The position numbers were made by a program, and so were the translations under genes. A stretch of 64,000 bases of DNA, taken from contig CM067081.1 in assembly GCA_034008185.1 (NCBI GenBank), forward strand, positions 6,261,821-6,325,820, given 5' to 3'. The DNA is from Gorsachius magnificus. Taxonomy: Eukaryota; Chordata; Aves; Pelecaniformes; Ardeidae. The notes under the pieces were generated by a model. The model was given only the letters and a program-made list of their open reading frames with translations, did not search any database and had not been told where the DNA came from. Shown piece after piece: positions 48,717 to 61,236 of the stretch. The stretch's first letter is position 1; each line of letters starts with the position of its first letter.

Positions 48717-48736
48717 AAAAAAAAAAAAAAAAAAAA
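48717..48736. repeat. Homopolymer A20
   Basis: An A run interrupted once by G just beyond its end. It lies close to the CR1 end at 48.6 kb but on the side opposite to its tail, so it is unrelated. Confidence 0.9.
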
Positions 48737-49372
48737 GAAAAAAGACACAAACAAGCAAACCTAAACACAGCCATACAGATAGTCCTTAGGTAGAGAAATT
48801 GTATTAGCACTATATTACCATGCCATTGCATACATAATTCAAGTGTGAAATGCCTTTAAGTGTAATTTAATTAACCATGCTACAGCTTAAGGTTGCTTGG
48901 CACATAACAAAGTCAGGCAGCTTCAGAATTTCCAAGTCCCTAGGTATTGCCTCCACCAAGCCTGAAACAATTCACTTGTCACAGAAAATCACATACCATA
49001 GCAGATGCTAAATAGGTATTCAGAGGGATTATTACACCAGATAGCATAAAGAAAAAAAAAAAAAAAAAAAGAGGTAAAGGGGCAATTTGCACCGGGAATG
49101 AAATTTGTCATTTTTTGAAGAATGTCTGTTATTGTTCATTGTTATTTTGCTGCTGCTTTTTTCTGTATCTTATCTAGTGTGAATCCTGCTAAATGAATTT
49201 TGTTAAATAGCTTTTTATGCTGTCTCAGAAATCTCCCAAACAAAACAAGGTAAGTATTTGCTTTGGAAAACATGTATGATGCCAAGCAACTTTCCAAAAT
49301 TTGATTTTTTTGGTTCTCATTAGTGCTTTAACAAAATGTGTATATGCATGTACACATATATACACGTATACC

Positions 49373-49389
49373 TTTTTTTTTTTTTTTTA
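49373..49389. repeat. Homopolymer T17
   Basis: A T run following a short alternating TATACAC tract. Confidence 0.85.
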
Positions 49390-51789
49390 GGTGATGTCCT
49401 GACACATTTGGGAATAATTTTATACAGCAATATAGAGTCCTTTTTAATAAATTTTGAAGGCTTTTTGACATGTATTCCAGTGTAATGTAGTTTCCCTTTA
49501 TGGGCGAATGCTATCAGGTAGTTCTTTCTTGTCAGGAAAATATCACCTGAGATACATTTCCACAAAAATCCCATGGGTTAACTCTTCTTAGGAATTAAAA
49601 AAAAATAAATAAAATAATTGCTAAGAAGAAAAACCATGACTAAGTAATGGTAGTAAAGTCTCACTATATAATAAAAAATAATAAAAAAACCCCAACACCT
49701 GCATTTTCACCTTGTTAGCTTTTATAATTTCCATTTTCCTGGTGACACTATGCTGTCACCTACTGGTTACAGAGTCACTTTTTAAAGTACAGTCATTTGA
49801 AGAAAAAGAAGAAGAAATACGGTTTGCTTTGGAAGATTTGGAACAACTATTCAGTTACTGAAAATCAATACAATTTTCTCTACAGTCAGTGGAATTTGGC
49901 TGGTTTACAGAAGCTGAGTGACTAACGCTGGCTGCAAGAGAGAAGCTTTGTCTACTTTACCACTAAAGCCCTTGCAGTGTGTCTCTTCTTAAAATCCATC
50001 ATGGGGTATAAGCTTTATATTAAAATAGCTCTCATCCTCAGATTTGTCCTGCTGTGAATCACTATTGCTTTAATGCATGGAATTGCATTGGGATGGTTTA
50101 CTGAAGTGCTGACTCTATTCAGCAACAGCAGAGTTAAAGACTGAAACCTCTGCACACTTTTTTTCACAGTTACTCCACTGTTCTGCCAAACACCTTGCTT
50201 CTCTTTTTATTTTTGTGTCCTCTGCTATGTAAGGTCATCCTGACTGGCTAGGTCACTTACCGATTTCAACCCTGACATTCAGCCAAGAGCTCCCTTTGCT
50301 GGTTCAGCTCATGGGGTGACTGCATGCTTGTGCCATATGCTTCTGATTACTGGGCACTCATGCCTCATGTTCAGCGTGGTCTTGTGCTAACGGCCAGGAC
50401 TCACTTCCCTCTGGGAAGAGGACTGTGAATCAGCCCATATAAACTCCCATCTCTGCAGTGTTTGCATGTACATGGGACTCCCTGAGCAAGGCAAGGGGAA
50501 GGGGTTCAGCCAAAGCTCCAGCCTGTGGGTACAGGAAAGAAAAACAAAAGTTGCATGGTGAACATTTGCAGAGTTTGCAGCTACCCTGAGAAGCCGGATC
50601 ATGTATTTGCTGTAAACAATCCTGCTCAGCCGCTGTATGTTGTGTCCCACATCTCTGACAACCTGCCACTACAAACAAAACCCTAGAGGGGACTGATCCT
50701 GAAGTCACCTTGTGGAATCACAAGTGTCAATCCTCCTATCTTCTGGGCTTTTCCACATCTGTTATTACTCCAGCTGCTCTGTCCTTCTCCAGTTACTTGT
50801 TTCTCAAAAAAAGCATTTGCACTGGAGTGTAGGAAAAGGACATTCCTTTTCCTTTTCTTTTCATAAACGTAAAGCTATCACTAGAGATTTTTTTTATCCC
50901 ATCATGCACTTCCCTAACACAGTGTTTATCATCTTCTTGGCTTCCTGGTCATTTCTCCAGTGAGCTGCTTTCCAATTGCCCCATATTGATGGCAGTACCA
51001 CACATGGAGAGTAGGTGAGGAAACAGCATTTTCAACACAGTAGCAGGACAAAAAAGATGCAGTATTAGAATAGCTTATCCAGCTCTCAGCCTCACTAACA
51101 TGATGAGTTTTGAGCCAACACAGGTACGAGGTACACCTGCCAAGTCACGCACACTTCCAAAAGCAAAACATTTAAGGCATTAAAATAATTCATTTCCCTT
51201 TGTGTAACTAAAAAATGCTATTTATTTTTCAGAGCACTTTATGTTACTCTTAAGGTGTAATAAAAGAAAACTTAAGCCCAAATTAGACCTATAATCTGCA
51301 CAGAAATTGCATGGCAATGAATCTCATTCATCAGCCAAATACCTGTGTTTTGCTATCTTTTTTTTGCTGTCTGGGGTATGATTTCCCGATTTACACCTTT
51401 AAATAGAATGTGTCTCTGTCTTTGGGGACACACTTTAGGGTACCACTTCTTTAAATTAGTAATGGAAATGTATACACAGTTGTAACCATTTTTAGATAGA
51501 ACATCAGTACTTAAATATTGGCTGCATGTCGACTCTCTGAAGGAAGCAAAGGAACACAGCTTGTGGCTTGATGTACAACAGTTTATCCCACCTTTCTAGT
51601 GTGTACAATGGGTAGACATTTGGAAAAGAAGGAGGAAAAAAAATCTGGAAAGCAGAAAATTATTTAAGTTCCTGGGGAGTCACTTGGCCTGGACAAATTA
51701 GAGACTTCTTGGTTAAGGCCCATGCCCTAATTTGTGTTTGTGGTGTAGCCCTGTTTCACATTTTGGCTTATATCTTTCTTTGAAATATT

Positions 51790-51811
51790 AAAAAAAAAAA
51801 AAAAAAAAAAA
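51790..51811. repeat. Homopolymer A22
   Basis: The longest A run in the window, preceded by TTTCTTTGAAATATTA. It has no AATAAA before it and no recognisable retroelement body. Confidence 0.9.
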
Positions 51812-52299
51812 TCAAAAAGGTGGCCAGTCTGCTATTACCCTTCTATAATTCACCATTAAAACAAATTTCTTTGCTAAAAACCTTTATAAAATGCATTCTC
51901 CAACCTTGAAATTGGGATCTTCCATTTATCTGACTTCTCTGTGCTTCAAGAATAACAAGAACTCAGTCTACAAGCTTTTTGCAAAGAGAAAGGCTAAGAA
52001 AGGAGTTGATCTATCTGAGGGAGAAAAACAACTACTGACAAGAGGTTGAAAGACTAAGGTGTTTCATCAAGTGAAGATCTCTAGGGAGAAGTACCAATGG
52101 ATGAAGCAATCTGAGCCAATGTTTATACAGGTTTTTCTCATCTCAAGACAGCTACAGTCCAGAGACTGTCACAATTGATAGTAATGACAAAGAGCCAGGA
52201 CCCTGAATATGAAAGGATCAGGTTTTGGTGTGTTAAATATGTTGGGTGATTTCAGAACTATTGTTCCTGGTATAATTAATGATCTTAGCTGATGACATT

Positions 52300-52440
52300 T
52301 CAGAGCTTTTGAGAATTTAGCAAAGCTAGGATGAGCACTGGAGTACTGGAAAAGGGTAAGCATGATCCCTAGCTTCAAAAGGGGAAGAAACCAGGAAAAG
52401 TCAGAAAAAATGCAAAACTCACAGCTTACCTTCAAGTCAT
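52300..52440 (+). mobile_element. Possible old CR1 polymerase fragment
   Basis: The plus-strand translation around 52,340-52,390 reads EYWKRVSMIPSFKRGRN. This resembles the EDWKKANVTPIFKKGK stretch that opens the CR1 reverse transcriptase. The DNA (ACTGGAAAAGGGTAAGCATG, CTTCAAAAGGGGAAGAAACC) also resembles that region. Flanks do not extend convincingly. A very old fragment is likely, chance is possible. Confidence 0.45.
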
Positions 52441-53390
52441 ATAATATATTTGCACAAAGACAATTTCCACTTTGTTTTGATGAGATCTTGAATGAAAGCC
52501 AAGCATTAGACCCATGAATAACTTCAAGACAAATTAGAAAGCCCAGTTATGCAAAATCATTAACAAGGTTCAGTTGCATCCCCAGGTTTATGTCCTAAGG
52601 GAAGCATATCTGGCTACATATAACCCAATAAAATAGCTAACCTGTTTGAGAATAAATTCTGGGTGCTATCATAATTCTACTGATGACTTTGGGAAGGTAA
52701 CACCTACTTTTTTCTCTATGTTCTCTGCTTGGAACTTTGTAAGAGAGGGACCTAGCAGTTTACCTAGCAGTTCTTAACTTCTCAGCAGAAGGGAAAGGCT
52801 TCTCAGAATGCTCTAAGAAACTCTGGTCTTTATTTTGATATAATAATGTTTGAATCAGGTTTTTTTGTGAATCCAGAAATGAACATCCTAACAAAGGAAT
52901 AATAAAAACATTATTTCCATCTTCATTCCATCTTTTATGTCTACACAATAAAAAGAAAATTACATCAATCAATCAATCAAATACTTTGTAACAGAAAAGG
53001 TACAGTGTTATTATTTTGTTAGAAATGCAATACATGCATCAACTGCATTTACAGCAGAGTAAAAATACTTGAAGGGCAATAAATGGTCAATTCATACTGA
53101 CAAATTATTCTAACCAAACCAGAGCTATAAATAATGGTATATGCGATAGACTTGGTCTTCCTCTGTCAGAGGACAACACTTAGTGTAAAGACTACCACAA
53201 TTCACAGGGTTATGCTGAATCTCAAGAAAAAATGGAAAACGCACAGCATGCTGAATTTTGTGCAAATGTTTTATAGGGATCGAGACTGGCTTCAAGTTTC
53301 AAAAGAAGCCCTACATCTTGGAAAGACATAGACCCATTCTTTCAACACAGGATATAATTTTGAAATGCTTGCTCTGAACAACAAGCCTTT
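52441..53390. other. Unique non-coding sequence
   Basis: Contains a short AATC tandem (52,963-52,980). No gene was recognised. Confidence 0.5.
52963..52980 (+). repeat. ATCA tetranucleotide repeat
   Basis: Four ATCA/AATC units form a short simple repeat. Confidence 0.8.
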
Positions 53391-53453
53391 TCATAGAGTC
53401 ATATTGTCATAGAATGGTTTGGCTGGAAGGGACCTTAAAGATCATCTATCTTA
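53391..53453 (-). mobile_element. CR1 LINE, short 3' end copy
   Basis: On the plus strand: TCATAGAGTCATATTGTCAT worn tail, then AGAATGGTTTGGCTGGAAGG, GACCTTAAAGATCATCTATC, the complement of the CR1 terminus. About 60 bp, diverged. Confidence 0.8.
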
Positions 53454-53610
53454 CACATAATGCCAGATTGCGATGGTGGGGGGGTTTAGGGCATCTATTA
53501 TATCACTACATAATTTCAAACAGGTTTACATCAAACTCCCCTAACAAGTGACAAAAACCTGTTATTCCTGATTTTCAGCTGAAGATTTGAAGTTCCAAAA
53601 AGTAAAATGT

Positions 53611-53615
53611 TAGAT
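53611..53615. repeat. Left target-site duplication of LTR copy 2
   Basis: TAGAT directly precedes the TG of the LTR and recurs directly after its CA end at 54212-54216. A perfect 5-bp duplication fits the class III (ERVL) integrase and shows an intact insertion. Confidence 0.9.
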
Positions 53616-53924
53616 TGTCCTGGTTTCAGCTGGGATAGAGTTAATTTTCTTCACAGAAGCTAGCATAGTGCTGTGCTTTGGATTTAGTACTAGAAGAATG
53701 TTGATAACACACTGATGTTTTTAGTTGTTGCCAAGTAGTGCTCAGACTGCTCAAGGACTTTTTGAGCTTCTCCTGCTCGGCCAGGTGCATAACAAGCTGG
53801 GAGTACAGCACAGCTAGGACCCAAACTGTCCAAAGAGCTATTCCATACCATAGAACGTCATGCTCAGGGCCGGGGGGGGTTAGTCGGTCGGTCGGTCGCG
53901 GGCAGAGTGATCACTGTTTGAGAG

Positions 53925-53960
53925 TGATCGCTGCTCAGGTACTGATCGTTGCTCGGGACG
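53925..53960 (+). repeat. 18-bp tandem units within LTR copy 2
   Basis: Two units (TGATCGCTGCTCAGGTAC and TGATCGTTGCTCGGGACG) are equivalent to the first and last units of the six-unit array of copy 1. Confidence 0.9.
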
Positions 53961-54072
53961 GGCTGGGCATCGGTCGGCGGGTGGTGAGCAATTGCATTGT
54001 GCATCATTCGTTTTGTATATTCTGTATATTTTGTTATCATTCTCATTATTAAAATTATTATTATTTTCTCTT

Positions 54073-54078
54073 ATTAAA
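54073..54078 (+). terminator. LTR polyadenylation signal (ATTAAA)
   Basis: ATTAAA at the position equivalent to that in LTR copy 1, followed by CTGTCTTTATC. Confidence 0.6.
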
Positions 54079-54211
54079 CTGTCTTTATCTCAGCCCTCGG
54101 CTCTACCCTTTTTCCCCTTCCCGATTCTCTCCCCCATCCCACTGAGGGAGGGGGGGGGAGTGAGCGAGCGGCTGCGTGGTGCTTAGTTGCCAGCCGGGTT
54201 AAACCACGACA

Positions 54212-54216
54212 TAGAT
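54212..54216. repeat. Right target-site duplication of LTR copy 2
   Basis: TAGAT, identical to the five bases before the LTR. Confidence 0.9.
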
Positions 54217-57200
54217 CTAGCAAAACGGTCAAAAAATGCAATTTTTTTCTTCAAATGCCCTGTTCCCAGAGCAGAATCTCTGGAGTATCAGTCACTCAAA
54301 CCCCCTAAACAATGCATTAGAGATGTGAAATTTCCCATAACATAGGTCACAGTCCCCAGCATACTCAACGTACTCAAAATACTAGCTTAAAACCAACTTA
54401 TTCATGGGCCAGCCAAAAATCTACAAGTATTTGATAGGGAAAAGTTGAAAAAAATTAACAAGTCCTAGATACCATTTTTCTGGAGCCATGATCTAATCAA
54501 GTTGTTAAACTTCATGGAAGAAGTACTGGATGAAGTTCTACGGTCTCTTTTACTGAGGAACTCAAAGCTAGATCACCTTAATGGGTACTTCTGGCTTTTA
54601 TAGTCCATAAATCTGTTATATGAGAACAAAAATGTTTTAGCTCACATCACCTTATGAAATACTGAAGTCCTTCTATTAGCTCAGAGATTTTGGACAAGGA
54701 CATTTTGTGAAAGAAATGAAAGATGGATGGATTTTTACTGAGGTGATGACCAGGTTTAAAACTAAAGAAATGTTTGTGTTTGAGACAGGTAATGTAAATC
54801 AAGGTTTAACCTTTAAAGTGTAAAGCTCAAAGTTTTGTGTTATAAGGGATACAAAATAACTATATTTTAATTTTGAAGGTATGACATACTGTTCTTTTGG
54901 AAATAATTAGAGGGGAAAAAAAGACATCAATTAGTCATTTATAGATTATTTAAAAAAAACTATGATATGCAGGCATGAATATTTAAGAGAGAAATCAAGA
55001 AATTTGCTACTGGAGAGATGCAGAACTATCATAAAAATAAGTCTGAAAGGCTTTAGTCTAGAGAATTATGTATCTATGAAGAGGATGCTACTTCATGATT
55101 GTCAAATGGGGCTGAAAAATCCAAATGTCTTCAACACTGTATTGAAAAATGGTGGCCTCTTTGTTGGATGGACCCAAAACCAAGATTTCTGATTCACAAA
55201 TCATATGAGGTTTGAAATTTGAGGTGGCTTTATTCATTTAAAAACCATAGACAAGAAGAAAGAGAGAGACAGGGAGGCCCCAGAATAGACCATACTGAGC
55301 AGCAACGTCCCAGGTTACAGTTTCTATACTGACTGATCTGAAGCGGGACTTGATCTTGGAAACATGCAAAATCCCATGTGAACTCCATAATCTGAGATAT
55401 GTTTTGGTGGTGGATCTATCTATGTTTCTCTTCTTCCACAGGTCAGATATTCTGCCCTTGATTTCAGAATGGGAAAAGCTATCTCAACAAACACACACTC
55501 ATGAAGTGTCCAGTCCCACAAAACTTTATTTTTCTCCTGTCTGTGCGGGAGACTGAACAATCCTCTCTCAGCAAAATGGCTTGGATAACAACAGATGATA
55601 TGATAAGACTGTGAGTGTACACAGCATATATGAATGTAATATCTGAAGCTGCCTGACAAGGTGTTTTCCCCAAACCTGATAACACTGAAAGGAAATTAAA
55701 ATGACAAATTTTGCATAAATCAACCACCAGCCATATTAAACCAATTCACCAAGGGACTCTCTAAGCAAAGAAGTGGCCCACTTGAAAAGAATTTTAAAAG
55801 AAGCATGAAAATTATTGACTGTGGGGAGATACATTGGAGTATTAACAGTGGCCATCAGGCCCAGATTGGTATTTCCAGAAGTTATCCCATTGGCATAATG
55901 ACCTCCACCCAAGACATGATGGAGCATCTTCCCTGCCAGATTTTGTGAAGAGCCTTCACCCTGCTGATGGGCTGACAATCCAGGGGAAAAAAATAGGGAC
56001 CCACAACTGGGGTGTGAGGGTGTCAGTGCGTGGGGGGGGTGGGGGGGTGTGTGGGTGTGTGTCTTATCAGCAGGTAGATTAGCAGATTGTTGGAGTTTCA
56101 CAGGTGAAGGTGGAGCACCCGTGACACCTACAGGAAGGGTAAGCAAGTAGGAGATGTGCTTCCAGTGTGTTTGTAACCTGCGCTTTTGGTGGGATAGTGT
56201 GCATATAACTGCATGTGTGAGTGATCACAATGTATGGGGATTAGTTAAAGAATGATGTTTTGAAATTTATAGGTGCTTATTAACATTTTGTAAGCATCTG
56301 GTAACGTGGTTTATCTGTTGTATTGCTGATATTGATCCCTAATGTATAGTTCACTGGTTGCCAATTAATTACATGTTGCTAATGTATCAATACAGCACTC
56401 TGATCCTGATTTAATACAAACCATGAGTTGAACAGTTTTGACTGCATCACCAATCTTCAAAGTGCACAGAACAGTCAGTGCTGTGACAGCCTTAACAATC
56501 AGGTTCCCCCACAGCTGCAGTTTTGATCTCTTCCAGGAGGTTAAATGTACTTCTCTTTGTTGTTAAAAAGTGACTGCTGGTTTACTTGCCTGTCTTAAGT
56601 CCTTTGGCAAGGACCTTTATTTCAGAAAAAGGTATTTCAGCCCTTTTTGAAAGTCATAATATCCTAAATCAGATCTGGTTTGGTCTTTTTCTTCCTTTGC
56701 AATGGTGCAACATAAAACAAGACACTTTTTGGGCAATTCAGACCACTGTCAAAGTAGTTTGCGGTTTGCCATAACCTTACAAGAAGAGCTAGGCCACTTA
56801 AGCAGGCAAAGTAACATATGTTTCTAACCTGGAAATTATTCCTCCCATAGTTTCCACCACCTTGTCTTTCAGAACCTGTATGAAGTTCCACTTCCAGCAA
56901 CGTTGAGACCAGTCAAGTGTAAACACAGTCATGTGGAGGGCTGCTGAGCACCTGCATCTCTTTCAAAGGATCTGTGGTAACTCCGTATTACAGGAAGAGG
57001 ACTCTTCTTTAGGATATTAATTTAAGCTAGTCAAGTTCATTAAAAGTATCAGCTAGAATTTTCTATCTGCTACAGACCAAAGGGGTAGCTCTTTTTAAAA
57101 AAATGATACTGGAGTCCATGTGTCTGTTTAATTCTGTTGGCTTGGGCCCAACTGATAGTCTGTTTTTCTGGCACCACACCATCTTCCTGTAAGCAAAGTA

Positions 57201-60109
57201 TAAAGAAGATGTAGATCTGTGCACAAAGAAACGGCAGCTTTCTGACAGCAGTTTTCATTCTCTGCACCAGATCTACTGCACTCAGCACTTCTTGTGGAAA
57301 AGAGCAGGCGGTCAAAGGGTTGATGCACAGAGAACTGACACTATTTGGTAAAGCCTCTACATTAATAAAACCTTAATATTCCTCAATAATCTGATTGCAA
57401 TATTACTTCTACTGTTCTTTTTTTGTTCAGTTGCTTCATTGCACATCATCATTGGTCTAATATCAAATCTCTGAGTCAATAATAATTTAGCTGGGCTGCC
57501 AGGACCAGAACTAAAATATGAAATTAACATTTTCTTACACTTATGAATCTCTGAGATTGGAGCTTGCCCTTGCCATTCTCTGTGGTTTTTTTCCTGACTT
57601 AACAAACTTGAACTATTAAAGCAGCAAAAAACTTTGTGACCTGAACTGAACTGTCTGTGAAGAAGCCACATGTAAGGGAAATGCAAAGACAATAGTGTCT
57701 ATCAGTTTCACAACTGCTTTGTTAGCTTCTTACTTGAACAGATAGCAGTTCTGATATAATATATCCAGTGAGATTACGGTACAGAATACAATTAAGCATG
57801 TGCCTGTCTCCTTTGTAAAAATGAAACATGAGGCACTACAGAATGAGGGTAGAAAGATTTCTGTTTCCCACAGTTTCCAAACATTTTAAATTTATCATAA
57901 AAGTAGTGCATGTGTTCATATTTCTTGTTTTCATATTTTTTATTATTGTGCCATTACTTTAACTATCCCACAAACATTTAAAAAAAAAATAAATTCCATG
58001 CCTGCTCAATTTTATTTGTGATCTACCTAAGGAATATATTAACCTGTGGAAAAAAAGATTAATGGATCCCTCTAAGAAGCATGATCTGTTTCCGTGTTTA
58101 ACATTAATTCTTGACACATTATGGAAATGTGAGGATTTAGAGAATCATGATGGCCTTAATACAATGTACAAGCTGTTTTGAAAAATTAAACTTTTTGTGT
58201 TGACATCATACCATACCCTTTGGAGCAGCTTCAACTGCAAATTATTAAAAATAAATACATTATGCAGCACAGGTTATGAAGCTGAGCCCATTCTGGAGTC
58301 ATGTACCCTGAAGAGACATCCATCTTCTCCTTTCATGGATGGCCTTTTTTCATCCCAAATCTGGAGCTACTCTGTAGTGAGGCATAGTTTGTCTTGGTTG
58401 AGGTTCCCCTGTAATTGCACGACCTGCTGCTCCTTGCCACCCAATGTGTCTTTTGATATGATGTTTGATAACAGAATAAATTGGTTGTCACAACCATGAG
58501 TGTGAAGAAAAGAGATGTAGGTGGCTGGTTTACACTCCTACCAGACCATTCCACAATTTTAGGCTGCTGGGTTGGCCCACTGTGTAGTCTAGTAAACGAG
58601 CCTGGGGTTTTTTTAAAGTTACTAGCAAAAGGCCACACAGTTTGTATTTACCTGACAGTGCAGGTTGTCAGGACTTTCTGGGCTTGTCTTAGTCTTGACT
58701 GTTTTTAGCTGTGACAGCAACTGTTTAGCTGTCAGGTTTAGGCATGGTTGGCTTTAGTTCACAATGATAACAAGCGGTTATTCTGTGTAGACTGAATTAT
58801 CTCTGATCTTAGAATAAAATGTCTTTTTCAAGACCGTAAACTCAAGATGTTGCCAAAGGTCTCAGACTGTTAACACAAATCACAATGGTGATTCAGTAGA
58901 CTCTACAGGAGCACAGTCTTATGAAACTGGATTAGATATAACAAGGAGAACAAAAAACTGAATAACAGATTAAATGAAGAGAAACCTCACATATGCACAG
59001 TGCGTTAGGAAAATGATAAAAATAAACCTAAGTGCCCCTCAAGATGGAGGATGAAGGGATGCCCCACCACAGTCATCAAAATCCTCCCAATAGACAGCTT
59101 AGGTTGTGAGTAATTTGCTCAAACCCCGTCCCACCTCTGGCTCCATCATCCTTGGGCTTGAGGGGGACACTGTGAGGGTGTGAATAACACCAGCGAAAAG
59201 GGGTTGTTGCTGAGAAGGTTTTACTGTATAACTATTTCACTTGTATTATGGAGGCTTTTCTGTATTATTTTGGACTATGAATAGTAATATTATTATGACT
59301 GGACTAACAAGAACTGTTTACTGGCTTTGAATTAGAGTGACAAATTAAAATAACAATAAACTCTTGGCTCCTCATATATATGGTACATTCCCTTTTGCCA
59401 CAATGCAATTTTTTAGTGTAGTAACTGATCGTGGTGGGGAGGCAAAAGGGGCTAAATCTGGTGTATAGGGAATATCCTTTGCATGACAGATCTGGGGGCT
59501 GCTAACACTGGAGATAACTTCTGTCTTGCTTTTTCTGTATATGCCCTAAATACATGGGTCCCTGCACCCTGTCCTGAGCAGCTCAGTGTTGACGAGTCAG
59601 GGTCACTATGAGCTAGTCACTGAATAGACCAGAATTCAGAGGATGCAGAGGTGGATTGGATCTTCTTCCTTGCTTGCATCGAGCTGTACCTTCTGTTGTA
59701 CCTTCTGCAAAATGCAGTGTAGAAGCTGTCCCTTCCTTGGCAGCAGCTCTTCTAAGAAAGTCAAGGAAAGGACAGCCTGAACTGGAACCAGCAGGAGCTG
59801 CACTGGGTTCACTGGAGTTTGCAAGTGTTTCTGGAGTGTTTTCAAACCAGTGCAAGTTCCAGCTGAAGAGAGGATGGAAGGGAGAAAGGATGAAAAATAG
59901 TAAAGCAGATTAAACTCCATCACAAAAATAAACTTTTGTTCTGGAGTAAAATGGCCACAACCTTGAATATTTGCACTGCAGTTTCTCTATTTTAAACTCA
60001 CGCTTATTTTAATCTGTACTGAGTCCCATGTCATGACTAACTTTTTTTTTTTTGGAGTAAGCAGATAAGAAAGCTGCTTAGCAACAGGGTGCACAGCTCT
60101 TATCTCTGT
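54217..60109. other. Unique non-coding sequence
   Basis: No gene was recognised. Open frames (up to 136 codons, at 55,736-56,146 on the minus strand) follow simple repeats or lack protein character. A G-rich tract lies at 56,032-56,069. A weak CR1-like or LTR-like feel around 59,000-59,400 could not be turned into an identification. Confidence 0.5.
56032..56069 (+). repeat. G-rich GT tract
   Basis: G8, T, G7, then TGTGTGGGTGTGTGTC. The two long G runs plus GGG give a sequence capable of forming a G-quadruplex on the plus strand. Confidence 0.85.
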
Positions 60110-60700
60110 GCCTTAAGAAAGGACAGGCAGTGATCTCAACTACCACAAACCTATGAATTTAACCTCAGTAGCATGCAACATAGCAGAATACCTTCTGAAG
60201 AGGTAATGATTACAGACAAGATAATGACTGCGAAATAGGCTTGCCAAAAGCAGATTGCACAGACTTAATCAATATCATGGATGAATACCATATTTTTAAA
60301 ATATATTTTTTATAATATTTTGTCAAAGGAAGTGAAGTAGATCTAAACTCTTTGAAAACAGTTATCAGAAAAAGGCATTTATTAAAACAGGAGAAAATGG
60401 AACTCTCAGTCATACAAAAAGTCAGTTGCAAAGATGGCTGGAAAAACAATGCTGAAGTGGTAACCTTGGTAAAAAGGACATTACCAGAGAAGCTCTTCAA
60501 GGGTCAGGTTATTTTCTGGTGATAGGGGTACAAAATGCCAGAGTTAAAATAAAATTTGCAGATGATGCCAAATTGTATTTCTGTATAAGTGAAAAAAATG
60601 GCAAATGCTAGAGAAAATATCAAAGCTTAAGGATGAGTTTGGCATGAGAACTTATTTAAGTAAATTTAAGCTGGAAATGAAAGAGATTTATATCCAGTAG
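60110..60700 (+). mobile_element. Very old CR1-like ORF2 trace
   Basis: The clearest sign is AAATTTGCAGATGATGCCAA at about 60,553-60,572, which reads KFADDAKL, the catalytic FADD box of CR1-clade reverse transcriptases. About 400 bases earlier, CTCAACTACCACAAACCTAT and TTTAACCTCAGTAGCATG resemble the region coding for NYRPVSLTS. The distance between the two is roughly right. Everything in between is badly decayed, so only an ancient CR1/L3-like insertion can be suggested. Confidence 0.45.
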
Positions 60701-60960
60701 AACATGAAACTGAAACAGATCACCTTTTTCTATGGCATACAGAACCGACTGAGCCCATCACACCATTAGCATTAAGTATCAGCCTCTGAAACTGCCAACC
60801 AGTGATTAAACCACTCGGGTCATTAATAACCTACAGAATGTAAGAGATATTTCCCCACTGGTGTGTGATTAGGAAGCACCTGTGCTTGCATAGTTCAAAT
60901 TAAGTTCATAATTTTGAACTAGCACAATTGTAACAAATTACAAAATGGATTAAAAAAAAG
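60701..60960. other. Short unique spacer
   Basis: No recognisable element between the ancient CR1 trace and the younger CR1 end. Confidence 0.5.
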
Positions 60961-61236
60961 TGGTGCCCAGAGACAGGACAAGGGGCAATGGGCACAAACT
61001 GAAACATAAGAGGTTTCAATTGAATATGCAGAAGAACTTTGAGGGTGACAGAGCCCTGGAACTGGCTGCCCAGGGGGGTTGTGGAATCTCCTTCTCTGGA
61101 GATATTCAAAACCCACATGGATGATGTCCTGTGCAACCTGCTCTAGGTGAACCTGCTTTAGCAGGAGGGTTGAACTGGATGATCTCCAGAGGTCCCTTCC
61201 AACCCCTGCCATTCTGTGATTTTGTGATTCTGTGAT
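60961..61236 (+). mobile_element. CR1 LINE 3' end, ATTCTGTG-tail subfamily
   Basis: Blocks in order: AGACAGGACAAGGGGCAATG, GGCACAAACTGAAACATAAG, AGGTTTCAATTGAATATGC, GCCCTGGAACTGGCTGCCC, GTTGTGGAATCTCC, TTCTCTGGAGATATTCAAAA, GTTGAACTGGATGATCTCC, AGAGGTCCCTTCCAACCCC. Then come three tail units of ATTCTGTG type (one ATTTTGTG). The tail and the GATGATCTCCAGAGG block separate it from copies A and B. ORF2's end is shifted by small indels. Confidence 0.95.

Larger units (their letters stand above)
48643..52299. other. Unique non-coding sequence with A/T runs
   Basis: No gene was recognised. It contains A20 at 48,717-48,736, an A18-type run at about 49,052-49,070, a T17 run at 49,373-49,389 and an A22 run at 51,790-51,811. 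None is preceded by a polyadenylation signal at the right distance together with a recognisable body. Open frames stay under 93 codons. Confidence 0.55.
53616..54211 (+). mobile_element. Solo LTR, copy 2 (ERVL-type avian LTR)
   Basis: A 596-bp LTR with the same start (TGTCCTGGTTTCAGCTGGGA) and end (GGTTAAACCACGACA) as copy 1 at 46,817. By eye there are only about ten scattered substitutions between them; the main difference is two instead of six 18-bp units. The flanking TAGAT duplication is perfect. It has ATTAAA at 54073-54078 and a CRE-like ACGTCA near 53,856. No internal retroviral sequence adjoins it. The two LTRs are not the ends of one provirus: this copy has its own duplication and the DNA between them is unique sequence plus CR1. 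Confidence 0.95.

Noticed and set aside
46817..54211. The two LTRs as the ends of one full provirus
   Set aside because: Copy 2 has its own perfect TAGAT duplication on both sides, and the DNA between them has no primer-binding site or gag/pol, but unique sequence and CR1.
55736..56146. 136-codon minus-strand open frame with His/Thr/Pro runs
   Set aside because: The runs come from the GT/G-rich simple repeat on the opposite strand.
59000..59400. Possible old LTR or other repeat
   Set aside because: No TG..CA ends, duplication or recalled family block could be identified.
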